Below are positions 1-8,964 of a stretch of DNA of 64,000 nt, piece after piece (position 1 is the first letter of the stretch; every line of letters starts with the position of its first letter). Where the stretch lies: the NCBI GenBank assembly GCA_949296645.1, contig CASFPH010000001.1, positions 74,299 through 138,298 on the forward strand, given 5' to 3'. A model generated the notes under the pieces. That model was not told the DNA's origin, ran no database searches, and saw nothing but the letters and a program-made list of their open reading frames with translations. The translations under genes were made by a program, and so were the position numbers. This DNA comes from an uncultured Bacteroidales bacterium (GTDB lineage: Bacteria; Bacteroidota; Bacteroidia; Bacteroidales; UBA932).

Positions 1-458
1 TTTCTGGTGAGCACACCTGGCATAAGGTTCATCACATCCGCGAGTGAAGAGGTCTGCAAATGGTCTATGGCCTGTCTGTCGACCTCAGAAACGGTATTTA
101 TCCCTTTTACAGACCTGGCTGTAACCAGCACCTCGTCCAAAGTAAGATTTTCCTTCCTCAACCGGATATTAACGAAAATCTCTCCTTCTCCGACAGAAAC
201 TTCCGTCTCGTATGACCTGTATCCCAAAATCGAAAAACGTACGGTCCACGTTCCGCATTCCAGGCCGTTCAATGAAAACGCTCCGTCAGTATCGGTCGAT
301 GTCCACAAATCAGTACCGTCGACTTCAACTGACACATAAGAAATTCCCTTACCCGAATCATAATCGGATACGCGGCCCGATAAACGGCAATCAGGATTCC
401 CGGCAAAACAGAAAATGCAGAGTAGGCAAAAAACCAGATCAAGCAGCAGAATTTTCAT
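1..458 (-). CDS. TonB-dependent receptor, N-terminal part (runs off the left edge)
   Basis: The minus strand is open from an ATG at 458 to the window edge (about 152 codons). It begins with a signal peptide (MKILLLDLVFCLLC...) followed by a CarboxypepD_reg-like domain at about residues 25-105 (motifs SGRVSDYDSGKGISYVSVEV and TDTDGAFSLNGL). Then comes a TonB-box/plug start (LDEVLVTAR) and the first plug segment, ending in DVMNLMPGVLTR. This is the usual order in Bacteroidetes outer-membrane transporters that import ligands using TonB energy. The barrel lies outside the window, so the substrate cannot be inferred. It is divergent from the polyprenyl synthetase gene. The protein family is clear, the gene is incomplete only because of the window edge. 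Confidence 0.88.
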   Translation of the reverse strand, partial: MKILLLDLVFCLLCIFCFAGNPDCRLSGRVSDYDSGKGISYVSVEVDGTDLWTSTDTDGAFSLNGLECGTWTVRFSILGYRSYETEVSVGEGEIFVNIRLRKENLTLDEVLVTARSVKGINTVSEVDRQAIDHLQTSSLADVMNLMPGVLTR

Positions 459-541
459 GTTCAGAGAATATGCACAGGCGGCCTTTTTACAACAGGCACG
501 CGAAGAAATCGTAAAGTTATCAAAATTTGCATTAAATTGCC

Positions 542-549
542 TAACTTTG
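542..549 (+). promoter_or_regulatory. Candidate -7 promoter box TAACTTTG
   Basis: Exact match to the Bacteroidetes -7 consensus TAnnTTTG, 14 bases before the ATG at 564. No good -33 TTTG at 19-20 bases is visible. Its position implies transcription starts after 549, so the upstream in-frame ATG at 537 cannot be the start of the next gene. Confidence 0.55.
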
Positions 550-563
550 TAAAAAAACAAGAA

Positions 564-1550
564 ATGATACCATCCCGAGAACTGGACAGAATTATTGCCG
601 AAGCCATTGAAAAAGCCGATATTCCGGCAGAACCGGCAGAACTGTACGATCCTATCAAGTATATGCTTTCCATAGGAGGAAAACGGTTAAGGCCTAAACT
701 GTGCCTTCTCACATATAATCTTTTCAAAGAAGACATAGGTCCGGAAATCATCGCTCCTTCCATAGGACTGGAAGTATTCCATGAATTCACCCTCATCCAT
801 GACGACATAATGGACAGGTCCGACATAAGACGGGGTATGCCTACGGTATACAGGAAATGGAACGAAAACATTGCCATCCTTTCCGGAGACGTGATGTCCA
901 TACTTGCATACAGGTTCATGGCCAAGGCTCCTGCAGACAAACTTGCTGAAGTCCTGGATCTGTTCACTACCACAGCCGCCATGGTATGCGAAGGCCAGCA
1001 GTACGACATGAACTTCGAATCGAAAGACAATGTCACAGCCGGGGAATACATGATGATGACAGGACTCAAAACCGCAGTGCTGATAGCATGTTCGGCAAAA
1101 ACCGGAGCCTTAATCGCAGGGGCAGACAAAAAGGCATGTGATGCGATATATGACTACGCCTACAGGATAGGACTTGCATTCCAGATCATGGACGACTATC
1201 TGGATTCTTTCGGAGACGTATCCGTTTTCGGGAAAAAGATAGGCAAGGACATTCTCTGCAACAAGAAAACGTGGCTGCTCATAAAAGCGATGGAAAAAGC
1301 GGACAGCAGTACTGAAAGGGAAATAAGGAAGATCATGTCCATGAAAGGCGACACGGCAGAGGAAGCATCAATGAAAATCAGGCTCATGCTTGACATATAC
1401 AGAAAACTGGAAATAGGCAGGGCAGCCCTTGCAGAAGCGGAAAGGCTGAACCGCGAAGCTACGGAAACCCTGCTTCAAAGCGGTCTGGACAGCACACAAC
1501 TGTCTGTCCTTACAGAATTCGGAGATTTACTGACAAAACGAAACAAATAG
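564..1550 (+). CDS. Polyprenyl synthetase family protein (FPP/GGPP synthase type)
   Basis: A trans-prenyltransferase that condenses isopentenyl diphosphate with allylic diphosphates to make isoprenoid chains in the cytoplasm. The protein of 328 residues has the GGKRLRP motif (residues 38-44), the first Asp-rich motif DDIMD (80-84) and the second one QIMDDYLD with the following FG. Both magnesium-binding motifs are intact. The chain length made cannot be read from sequence; five residues before the first motif lies FHEFTLIH, not diagnostic. I chose ATG 564 over 537 because the -7 box overlaps the earlier start and family members begin close to this Met. It heads a tight operon: DUF4254 follows after 2 bases. 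Confidence 0.9.
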   Translation: MIPSRELDRIIAEAIEKADIPAEPAELYDPIKYMLSIGGKRLRPKLCLLTYNLFKEDIGPEIIAPSIGLEVFHEFTLIHDDIMDRSDIRRGMPTVYRKWNENIAILSGDVMSILAYRFMAKAPADKLAEVLDLFTTTAAMVCEGQQYDMNFESKDNVTAGEYMMMTGLKTAVLIACSAKTGALIAGADKKACDAIYDYAYRIGLAFQIMDDYLDSFGDVSVFGKKIGKDILCNKKTWLLIKAMEKADSSTEREIRKIMSMKGDTAEEASMKIRLMLDIYRKLEIGRAALAEAERLNREATETLLQSGLDSTQLSVLTEFGDLLTKRNK

Positions 1551-1552
1551 AC

Positions 1553-2158
1553 ATGAACTTTACAGAACAAGCCAACAGAATTTTTCTGGAATCAATCCGG
1601 AAATACCACGAAACGGACAATGTTGACACTGAAATAAAGAATCCGTATCCGCTCAGGTCCATTGAGTATTACCTGTATCTCAAAAACTGGATAGATACAG
1701 TACAGTGGCATCTGGAGGACATAATCAGGGATCCTGAAATCGATCCTGCTGAAGCTCTGGCAATAAAAAGACGCATTGACAGGTCCAACCAGGAACGTAC
1801 CGACCTTGTAGAGCTCATAGACAGCTACATGCTTGAAAAGTACAAGGACGTAAAAGTCAGACCCGATGCATCCATAAACACTGAAAGTCCGGCATGGGCC
1901 ATTGACAGACTCTCGATCCTGGCCCTGAAGATATACCACATGGAAAAGGAAACCGGGAGGAAGGATGTATCCCGGAAGCATCTTGAAGAATGTGAAAAGA
2001 AACTCGACATACTCCTCATGCAGCAGAAGGACCTTTCATCAGCAATAGACATGCTTCTGAAAGAAATCGAACAAGGATCCAAATATATGAAAGTCTACAA
2101 GCAGATGAAGATGTACAACGATCCGGACCTGAATCCTGTCCTATACGGAGCGAAATGA
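1553..2158 (+). CDS. DUF4254 domain-containing protein
   Basis: A 201-residue helical, charged protein recognisable as the Bacteroidetes DUF4254 family (N-terminal motif FLESIRKYH, central ENPFPL-like KNPYPLRSIEYYLYLKNW, and IKRRIDRSNQERTDLVE). No signal peptide or membrane segment is seen, so it is probably cytoplasmic. The function of the family is unknown. It lies between a prenyl synthetase and a GT9 glycosyltransferase whose start overlaps its stop by 4 bases (ATGA), and DUF4254 genes are commonly next to GT9 genes. A role linked to envelope glycan assembly is therefore an inference from context only. Confidence 0.8.
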   Translation: MNFTEQANRIFLESIRKYHETDNVDTEIKNPYPLRSIEYYLYLKNWIDTVQWHLEDIIRDPEIDPAEALAIKRRIDRSNQERTDLVELIDSYMLEKYKDVKVRPDASINTESPAWAIDRLSILALKIYHMEKETGRKDVSRKHLEECEKKLDILLMQQKDLSSAIDMLLKEIEQGSKYMKVYKQMKMYNDPDLNPVLYGAK

Positions 2159-3195
2159 TGACAGAATACAAAAGGCACATCGTAATTCTGAGATTTTCGG
2201 CATTAGGGGACGTCGCTATCGCGGCACCCCTATTGATGCATTATGCTGAAAGGAATCCTGACACGAAATTCACCTTTGTGACAAACAGGAAACTGTTCCC
2301 GCTCTTCAAGGGCTTCCCTTCTAACTTCTTCCTGATGGAAGCGGACACGAAAAGCAGGCACAGGAGTCTGAAAGGCATATTAGAACTATCAGGTAGCATC
2401 CGAAAGGAAAGGCCGGACATAATAGCCGACATCCACGATGTGATAAGAACAAAACTCATAAGGATATTCTCCTGCAGGAAATCCGAAAAGATTGACAAGG
2501 GCCGCAAGGAAAAGAAACTGCTGGTAAGCGGCAAATGTCGCAGACAACTCAAACCCAGCATGAGAAGATACGAGGAAGTCCTTGTAAGATGCGGACTGGA
2601 AGATCTTAAGTTTTCAGAATGCGGTGACCTGCTTTCCGGAAAATGGGAAGAAGCTTCCGGAGAAGCCGCGCATGAGCGTTACGCCATAGGGATAGCCCCT
2701 TTTGCAAAACACAGGGGAAAGACATGGCCGGTAGAAAAAATGGAAAATGTCGTAAGGGACCTTTCCGAAACCGGTAAATATGTAATCCTGCTTTTCGGAG
2801 GGGGAAAACATGAAACGGATATATTGTCGGAATGGGCCGGGAAATACGACAACACGATATGCGTTGCAGGAAGCGGGCCTTTTGAAGAGGAAATGGAAAT
2901 GATAGGCAGTCTTGACCTTATGGTCTGCATGGATTCCGCCAACATGCACTTCGCGTCCCTGAAGGAAGTTCCGGTAATATCGATATGGGGAGCCACCCAT
3001 CCGTATGCAGGATTCTACGGATGGAGACAGAATCCGGAAAATGCCATACAACTTGAAATGGAATGCAGGCCGTGCTCGATCTTCGGCAACCTCGAATGCA
3101 AACGCGGAGATTATGCATGCATGAACGGCATTTCCAGCGAAACCGTAACAAACAAAATCGAATCTTTTTTCAATGAAAGGAATAAAACCGTCTGA
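2155..3195 (+). CDS. Glycosyltransferase family 9 (heptosyltransferase-like)
   Basis: A 346-residue GT9 protein that would transfer a sugar, classically a heptose, onto the lipopolysaccharide core on the cytoplasmic face of the inner membrane. The N-terminus has the family signature ILRFSALGDVAIAAPLL. The C-terminal Rossmann half has the acceptor/nucleotide region IGIAPFAKHRGKTWP, VILLFGGGKHE, and DLMVCMDSANMHFASLKEVPVISIWGATHP (the D-S-x-x-H region of GT9). It ends with a cysteine-bearing segment (CRPCSIFGN...CKRG...CM) often seen in Bacteroidetes members. The start overlaps the DUF4254 stop, and the end overlaps the U32 gene by 23 bases, indicating translational coupling. Confidence 0.85.
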   Translation: MMTEYKRHIVILRFSALGDVAIAAPLLMHYAERNPDTKFTFVTNRKLFPLFKGFPSNFFLMEADTKSRHRSLKGILELSGSIRKERPDIIADIHDVIRTKLIRIFSCRKSEKIDKGRKEKKLLVSGKCRRQLKPSMRRYEEVLVRCGLEDLKFSECGDLLSGKWEEASGEAAHERYAIGIAPFAKHRGKTWPVEKMENVVRDLSETGKYVILLFGGGKHETDILSEWAGKYDNTICVAGSGPFEEEMEMIGSLDLMVCMDSANMHFASLKEVPVISIWGATHPYAGFYGWRQNPENAIQLEMECRPCSIFGNLECKRGDYACMNGISSETVTNKIESFFNERNKTV

Positions 3196-4426
3196 AATAG
3201 AAATCATGGCCCCTGCAGGCAACTTCGAAGCCCTCCACGCCGCCATAAATGCAGGAGCCGACTCGGTATACTTCGGTGTAGGCAGCCTAAACATGAGGTC
3301 GCATTCTGCCAACAACTTCAGTGCAGACGATCTGAAGACGATCACGGAGATATGCAGGGAACACAATGTCAAATCCTATCTCACCCTGAACATCGTCCTG
3401 TACGACGAAGACCTCGAAGACATGCACAGAACGCTTCAGATGGCCCGTGAAGCAGGCATATCAGCAGTAATAGCGTCCGACATGGCAGCTATTACCGCAG
3501 CGAAAGAAGCAGGACTCGAAGTACATATCTCGACACAGTTGAGCATATCAAATGCCGAAAGCCTTAAATTCTATTCAAAATTCGCTGACGTGATAGTCCT
3601 TGCAAGGGAACTGAATCTGAACCAGGTAAAAAGGATAAAGGAAACAATTGAAAGGGAAAACATAACAGGGCCTTCAGGACGACAGGTGGAAATAGAAATG
3701 TTCTGCCACGGAGCCTTGTGCATGGCCATATCAGGAAAATGCTATCTGAGTCTCCACGAATACAATGCATCGGCAAATCGCGGATCATGCTACCAGCTGT
3801 GCAGAAGGGGTTATGAGGTGACAGACCTTGAAACCGGACGTTCACTTGTCGTGGACAACAAATACATCATGTCACCGAAAGACCTGTGCACAATAGAATT
3901 CATAGACAAGATAATAGAAGCCGGAGTAACCGTTTTCAAGATAGAAGGAAGGGCAAGAGCCGCGGAATATGTAAGTTACGTTACTGCTGCATACCGTGAA
4001 GCCGCCACCGCCTATTGCGAGGGACGATACGATGACGAATTGAAGAAAAAGCTAAAAGACAGGCTTTCCACAGTATTCAACAGAGGGTTCTGGGACGGAT
4101 ACTACCAGGGAGCGAAACTTGGGGAATGGAGCGAAGTCTACGGAAGCAAGGCCACAAAACGCAAGAAATATGTAGGCAGGATCACCAATTATTTCAGCAG
4201 GCTTGCAGTAGCGGAAGTATTGATAGAAAGCGACTCCCTCAAAAAAGGAGACGACATACTCATCATAGGGCCTACAACAGGTGTGATAGAACAGACCGTC
4301 GATGAAATAAGGGTAGACCTTGTAAGCACTGACAGAGCGGAAAAAGGAGTATATTGCTCAATCCCTATAAAGGATGCCGCCAGAATCAGGAGATCCGACA
4401 AGGTATATGTATTTGAAAGTCTATAG
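3173..4426 (+). CDS. U32 family protein (TrhP/RlhA-type RNA hydroxylation protein)
   Basis: A 417-residue U32 protein. Despite the old name peptidase U32, characterised E. coli members (TrhP, RlhA) are needed for hydroxylation of tRNA or 23S rRNA. The N-terminal TIM-barrel part has IMAPAGNFEALHAAINAGAD and YFGV; the cysteine cluster expected of the family is present as FCHGALC, SGKCYLS, SCYQLCRR, and the VFKIEGRARAAEYV motif follows. The C-terminal beta domain (residues ~325-417, KYVGRITNYFS onward) matches the extra domain of TrhP-like members. Which RNA it modifies cannot be read here. Its TAG stop lies in the palindrome CTATAG that also holds the stop of the convergent protease gene. Confidence 0.85.
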   Translation: MKGIKPSEIEIMAPAGNFEALHAAINAGADSVYFGVGSLNMRSHSANNFSADDLKTITEICREHNVKSYLTLNIVLYDEDLEDMHRTLQMAREAGISAVIASDMAAITAAKEAGLEVHISTQLSISNAESLKFYSKFADVIVLARELNLNQVKRIKETIERENITGPSGRQVEIEMFCHGALCMAISGKCYLSLHEYNASANRGSCYQLCRRGYEVTDLETGRSLVVDNKYIMSPKDLCTIEFIDKIIEAGVTVFKIEGRARAAEYVSYVTAAYREAATAYCEGRYDDELKKKLKDRLSTVFNRGFWDGYYQGAKLGEWSEVYGSKATKRKKYVGRITNYFSRLAVAEVLIESDSLKKGDDILIIGPTTGVIEQTVDEIRVDLVSTDRAEKGVYCSIPIKDAARIRRSDKVYVFESL

Positions 4427-6043
4427 ACGGCTCCCGTTTTTGAAGCCGTCCAATGCTTTCACAAGCTGGTTATCGTTTCTGAGAAAAGACTCTGTTCCTC
4501 CCGGACGATAATAGTACCTTATCACTATTTCTTCTTCCAGTATCTGACTGATTTCATCCTTTTTCAACTCCAGCACACTTCTTTTGTCGGCAGACACAAT
4601 GTCGGACAAAGCATCCAGCTGCGTCCTGTATATGTCATAAAGACCTTCGTTTCTTGCAGTTTTCAGCAATTGTTCCAACTGTACGGCAGAACCTGTGCGG
4701 AAGTCAAAGTCCTTCTTTTCCGCAAATCTTACGAAATCCTCATATTCTTCGTCAGAAAGACGGAATTCGGATGGTGAAGCTATGGAATCATGAAGCCTGT
4801 AATATTCTATTGCATACTCTCCGATAATGTCATTCATCACGAGCGATGCCGAAACTCGACTGTACAATACATCATCGACATCAAGATCGGGGGTGATTCC
4901 GCCTCCGTCATAAACAGTTCTTCCGGACCTTGTATAAAACGCCTTCTTGAGAGAATCAGGTATCGCCCCCACACTGCCGTCTTCGTTACGGTTACTGTAA
5001 TCTATTGCCTGAACACATCTTCCGCTGGGAGTATAGTATTTGGCAGTGGTAAGCTTGATACGGTCATTGTATCCAACTTCCCTTATCGTCTGCACAAGAC
5101 CTTTCCCATAAGTTCTCTTTCCGGCTATCAGTGCACGGTCCAGATCCTGAAGGGCACCTGCCACAATTTCAGACGAAGAGGCCGATCCGGAATTGACCAT
5201 CACCATCATGGGTATAAGCGTATCCAAAGGAGCCTCGGATGTTCTGTACACCTTGTTCATGCCTTCTATCCTGCCTTTGGACGAAACGACTTCAGAACCG
5301 TAAGGCACAAAAAGAGAAACTATGCCAATTGCCTCATCCATAAGACCTCCGCCGTTTCCTCTCAAATCCAGCACCAGACGTTTCATTCTTCCGTCGGCAG
5401 CAAGTTTTTCATATGCCGCACGTACATCCTTCGCCCCGCCCTGGGTAAAACCGGAAATCTTTATATATCCTATGCTGTCCCTCAAAATACCGCTGTATAC
5501 GACATCGGAAATATGCACCCTCTCTCTGGTTACCACTATGTCCAGAGTGTCGCCGCTTTTGCCCTTGATTACGGTAAACCTTACGTCCGTTCCGGGCACA
5601 CCTTTCATTCTGTTGCTGCACTCGGTCGGAGATAATGGAATTACATCCTCCCCGTCGATTGCAAGGATAATATCTCCGGGTTCAAGTCCGTACTTGACGG
5701 CAGAAGACCCGATATAAGGTTCGGATATCATGACACCGCAGGAATCCTTCTTCTTTATCACAGCTCCTATCCCGCCATATGCCCCGGTGGTCATAAGTTC
5801 GATATCCTCGCTGTTTGCCTCCTCGATATACTCGGTATAAGGATCAAGAGAATTAAGCATGGCCTGCAGACCTCTCTTCACGAGTTTTTCGGCATCTACA
5901 GTATCCACATACGCAGCTTCAAGTTCTCTAAGCGCCGCATAATAAACATCCATCGCGCTTGCGATCCTAAAGGCCGGCGACTGTGCGCTCACCGCAAGGG
6001 ATGAAGAAACAAAAAACGCCAGCAAAATCAAAAACCTTTTCAT
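4421..6043 (-). CDS. S41 family C-terminal processing peptidase with PDZ domain
   Basis: A 540-residue secreted serine protease of the CtpA type acting in the periplasm. Order: signal peptide (1-20, ending VSAQ), helical N-domain, PDZ domain at about 85-175 (GYGGIG-like GAYGGIGAV, LEPGDIILAIDG), S41 catalytic domain at 190-345, and a C-terminal extension of about 190 residues. The catalytic Ser289 in NSGSASSSEI and Lys314 in RTYGKGLVQ have the 25-residue spacing of the CtpA Ser/Lys dyad, so it should be active. The substrate is unknown. The 3' end overlaps the U32 gene by 6 bases, tail to tail. A -7 box lies at 6062-6069. Confidence 0.92.
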   Translation of the reverse strand: MKRFLILLAFFVSSSLAVSAQSPAFRIASAMDVYYAALRELEAAYVDTVDAEKLVKRGLQAMLNSLDPYTEYIEEANSEDIELMTTGAYGGIGAVIKKKDSCGVMISEPYIGSSAVKYGLEPGDIILAIDGEDVIPLSPTECSNRMKGVPGTDVRFTVIKGKSGDTLDIVVTRERVHISDVVYSGILRDSIGYIKISGFTQGGAKDVRAAYEKLAADGRMKRLVLDLRGNGGGLMDEAIGIVSLFVPYGSEVVSSKGRIEGMNKVYRTSEAPLDTLIPMMVMVNSGSASSSEIVAGALQDLDRALIAGKRTYGKGLVQTIREVGYNDRIKLTTAKYYTPSGRCVQAIDYSNRNEDGSVGAIPDSLKKAFYTRSGRTVYDGGGITPDLDVDDVLYSRVSASLVMNDIIGEYAIEYYRLHDSIASPSEFRLSDEEYEDFVRFAEKKDFDFRTGSAVQLEQLLKTARNEGLYDIYRTQLDALSDIVSADKRSVLELKKDEISQILEEEIVIRYYYRPGGTESFLRNDNQLVKALDGFKNGSRL

Positions 6044-6061
6044 CTGAACAATAATTTAATG

Positions 6062-6087
6062 CAAAAATAAAGTTTTTGCTATATTTG
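6062..6087. promoter_or_regulatory. Divergent -7 boxes for the S41 protease and rdgB
   Basis: TATTTTTG on the minus strand (6069-6062) lies 19 bases before the protease start, and TATATTTG on the plus strand (6080-6087) lies 35 bases before rdgB. Both fit TAnnTTTG exactly and are only 10 bases apart, so the two polymerase footprints would overlap. The -33 elements are not recognisable. Confidence 0.55.
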
Positions 6088-6122
6088 ATGCAAAAATCCA
6101 AGGATAAAATACAGCAATTATT

Positions 6123-6707
6123 ATGCAAGAAATAGTATTTGCGACCGGAAACCGCAACAAAGTAAATGAGATTCTGGAAGCAATAGGCGACAGATACACG
6201 ATCCTTACACCGGAGGACCTGGGAATTTCCGGAGAAATAGAGGAAAATGCAACCACCCTGGAAGGGAACGCCTCGGCAAAATCGAAATACATCTACGGGA
6301 AAACAGGCAGAGACTGCTTCGGAGACGACACCGGACTTGAAGTTGAAGCCCTCGGAGGGGCCCCCGGAATATACTCTGCCAGATATGCAGGAGAAAAAAA
6401 GGATTCTGAAGCCAACATGAACAAGCTGCTCAAAAATCTGGAAGGCAAGACAGACAGAAGGGCACGTTTCAGAACCGTGATTTCACTTGTCATGGACGGA
6501 AAGGAACATTTGTTCGAAGGTGTACTCAACGGACACATAACAGAATCAAGACGCGGAACTTCCGGCTTCGGGTACGACCCGATCTTCATTCCGGAAGGTT
6601 ACGACAGGACACTTGCCGAAATGACTCTGCATGAAAAGAACAGTATATCACACAGAGGCATGGCAGTAAAAAAACTTGCAGAGTTCCTCATGAAAAATGG
6701 AAAATGA
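6123..6707 (+). CDS. rdgB: RdgB/HAM1 family non-canonical purine NTP pyrophosphatase
   Basis: Hydrolyses dITP, dXTP and ITP to monophosphates, cleansing the nucleotide pool in the cytoplasm. The protein has 194 residues, normal for the family. Signature motifs are the N-terminal FATGNRNKVNEI, the FGDDTGLEVEALGGAPGIYSAR metal/substrate region (position ~68-88), GFGYDPIFIP, and C-terminal KNSISHRGMAVKKL. All key residues are present. Its end overlaps the start of recO by 11 bases, suggesting co-translation of two DNA-maintenance genes. Confidence 0.95.
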   Translation: MQEIVFATGNRNKVNEILEAIGDRYTILTPEDLGISGEIEENATTLEGNASAKSKYIYGKTGRDCFGDDTGLEVEALGGAPGIYSARYAGEKKDSEANMNKLLKNLEGKTDRRARFRTVISLVMDGKEHLFEGVLNGHITESRRGTSGFGYDPIFIPEGYDRTLAEMTLHEKNSISHRGMAVKKLAEFLMKNGK

Positions 6708-7413
6708 TACCGATAACATAATCTTCCTGCGTGCAATAAGGCATGCCGAAAACAATCTCGTGCTGCAATGCTATTCGGAAAAAACAGGCAGAAGCGCATT
6801 TTATCTGAGAAACGCCGGCAAGTCCGTACGGCATCTGCTGTTCCCGATGAATCTCCTTGAGGTAACATTTTCAAAAAGAAGACAGTCCAGCATGCCTCTG
6901 ATAAGGGGCATATCAGCAGCCGCAAACCTTTGGCCACTCAGAAACGAGATACCCAAATACACCATGGCCCAGTATATGGCGGAAATTCTTTACAAGACCA
7001 CTGGAGAAAATGTACCGGACGGAGAGATATTCAGGCTCGGGACCGAATTCCCCGCAATGCTGGCCGGAATAGAAACAGGATATTCCAACCTGCACCTGCT
7101 CTTCACCGTAAGACTTGCCTGCCTGCTTGGATATATGCCTGTCGGCAACATGGATCAGGAGTCAAGACCGAGATTCAACATAGCCGGGGCCGAATACTGC
7201 AATATGCCTCCCGGAAATGAGGTCATGGACGACCGTTCGTCAATGATTCTGCACTGTGCAACAAACATGGATACTGGCAGTTTTCTCGCCATACCGGCCT
7301 CAGGAAGCGAAAGGAGAACCTTCCTGAACTACATGATAAGGTACCTCGCCTATGGAATGGCATGCAAGTTGGAAATAAAATCACTGGAAATACTGGGAGA
7401 GATATTCAGATAA
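6697..7413 (+). CDS. recO: DNA repair protein RecO
   Basis: A 238-residue protein fitting the divergent Bacteroidetes RecO family, which loads RecA at single-stranded gaps with RecF and RecR. The N-terminal OB-like part shows FLRAIRHAENNLVLQCYSEKTGR; the helical part has YTMAQYMAEILYKTTGE and NLHLLFTVRLACLLGYMP, typical positions in Bacteroidetes RecO. The zinc-finger cysteines found in some RecO proteins are not obvious. Identification rests on overall pattern rather than one diagnostic motif, so I am a little less certain than for rdgB. Confidence 0.8.
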   Translation: MENDTDNIIFLRAIRHAENNLVLQCYSEKTGRSAFYLRNAGKSVRHLLFPMNLLEVTFSKRRQSSMPLIRGISAAANLWPLRNEIPKYTMAQYMAEILYKTTGENVPDGEIFRLGTEFPAMLAGIETGYSNLHLLFTVRLACLLGYMPVGNMDQESRPRFNIAGAEYCNMPPGNEVMDDRSSMILHCATNMDTGSFLAIPASGSERRTFLNYMIRYLAYGMACKLEIKSLEILGEIFR

Positions 7414-7436
7414 TATCCTAAACTACAAATGACAAA

Positions 7437-8963
7437 ATGTCTGTTTTAAACAAACTTATTCTGACATACGGCTCCGGAATATTAAAGAATCTGGACAAGG
7501 AACGCAAAAACCCCGTTCCTTTCCAGATGGAAATGCTCGGGCGTTTCATTGACAAGGCCGGACACACCATGTTCGGTAAAGAACACGGATTCGACGGGAC
7601 AATAGAATCTTTCATGAAAAATGTTCCGTTCAGGGAATATGACGATTTCACGCCATACATTGACAGGATCATGAAAGGGGAAGACAATGTCCTGTGGCCC
7701 GGACATACGGGATGGATGGCCAAATCGAGCGGAACCAGCAGTTCCAAAAGCAAATTTCTGCCTGTAACGCATGAATCCCTGCACAAATGTCATTTTTCCG
7801 GAATGACAGCCATGCTGATATCATATCTCAACGCAAATCCGGACAGCAGGGTCTTTTCCGGGAAAGCTCTTACTCTTGGAGGATCCGTATCCCCTCACGC
7901 CACGGAAGCAGGCAAGAGCCATATCATGGCGGGAGATCTTTCAGGAATAATGCTAAGCAACTCTCCCGCAATAGCCGAATTTTCCAGGCGTCCGTCCAGA
8001 TCCGTAGCCACTATTGCCGACTTCGACAGAAAAGTCGAAGAAATATGCAAAAGTTGCAGCAAACAGAAAATAACGTCCATCTCCGGTGTCCCGTCATGGA
8101 ACCTGGTCATGCTGAAAAGGATAATGGAATACAATTCGGCAAAAAATATCTCCGAAGTCTGGCCCGGGCTGGAACTTTTCATGCACGGAGGAACAAGCAT
8201 GGACCCTTACAGAGACGAATACAGAAGAATTATTCCGTCTTCAAATATGAAGTATCTGGAAAACTACAATGCATCGGAGGGATACTTCGCCTTTCAGGAC
8301 GACAGCAACGACAAAAGCATGCTCCTGTGCTGCAACAACAATGTATTCTACGAATTCATCCCTGTCGAATCTCTTGACAGGGTAATTGCGGGAGAACACG
8401 GGCTTGCCGAAACGGTGGAAAACGTTTCTGTCGGGAAAGCCTATGCCTTGGCCATAACGACAAATGCAGGTCTGTGGAGATACCTCATAGGGGACACTGT
8501 AATGTTCACTTCGCTGTATCCGCACAAGATCAGAATTCTCGGAAGGACAAAACTCTTCATCAATGCCTTCGGTGAAGAACTCATGATATCGAATGCCGAT
8601 GAAGCAATTGCGGATGCATGCAGGATATGCGGGGCGACAGTAAATGAATATACGGTTGCACCCGTATTCATGACTGCGGAAAAGAAGGGCGGGCATGAAT
8701 GGGCGATAGAGTTCACCATGGAGCCTGAAGATATGGAGCAGTTTGCCGAAACCCTTGACAAATGCATCTGCAGCCACAATTCCGACTATGAAGCCAAAAG
8801 AAATTCAGGAGTGATGGACATACTGAAACTCCGGGTAATGAAAAAAGGGAGCTTCATGAAATGGATGGAAACAAGAGGCCGGCTCGGCGGACAGAACAAG
8901 GTACCACGCCTGTCCAATGACCGGAAAATACTGGAATCGCTTATTGCTAATTCGGGAAAATAA
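7437..8963 (+). CDS. GH3 auxin-responsive promoter family protein (ANL superfamily)
   Basis: A 508-residue homologue of plant GH3 acyl-acid amido synthetases, which adenylate a carboxylic acid and join it to an amine. The adenylation P-loop-like motif is WMAKSSGTSSSKSKFLP (residues ~97-113), followed by a GVPSWNLVMLKRI region, YNASEGYF (a GH3 substrate/ATP motif), YEFIP, LWRYLIGDTVMF and the C-terminal subdomain hinge GRTKLFINAFGEEL. All adenylation motifs are intact. Bacterial GH3 substrates are largely unknown, so no acid or amine is assigned. It is followed after one base by another ANL-type gene (LuxE-like), which suggests a two-step acyl chemistry. Confidence 0.88.
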   Translation: MSVLNKLILTYGSGILKNLDKERKNPVPFQMEMLGRFIDKAGHTMFGKEHGFDGTIESFMKNVPFREYDDFTPYIDRIMKGEDNVLWPGHTGWMAKSSGTSSSKSKFLPVTHESLHKCHFSGMTAMLISYLNANPDSRVFSGKALTLGGSVSPHATEAGKSHIMAGDLSGIMLSNSPAIAEFSRRPSRSVATIADFDRKVEEICKSCSKQKITSISGVPSWNLVMLKRIMEYNSAKNISEVWPGLELFMHGGTSMDPYRDEYRRIIPSSNMKYLENYNASEGYFAFQDDSNDKSMLLCCNNNVFYEFIPVESLDRVIAGEHGLAETVENVSVGKAYALAITTNAGLWRYLIGDTVMFTSLYPHKIRILGRTKLFINAFGEELMISNADEAIADACRICGATVNEYTVAPVFMTAEKKGGHEWAIEFTMEPEDMEQFAETLDKCICSHNSDYEAKRNSGVMDILKLRVMKKGSFMKWMETRGRLGGQNKVPRLSNDRKILESLIANSGK

Positions 8964-8964
8964 A

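Noticed and set aside
537-563. Earlier ATG (537) for the prenyl synthetase
   Set aside because: The -7 box at 542-549 overlaps it, so it would lie upstream of the transcript start.
2614-3372. 252-residue minus-strand frame
   Set aside because: Antisense to the GT9 gene; no recognisable domain.
4790-5635. 281-residue plus-strand frame
   Set aside because: Antisense to the S41 protease, no recognisable domain; a shadow of codon bias.
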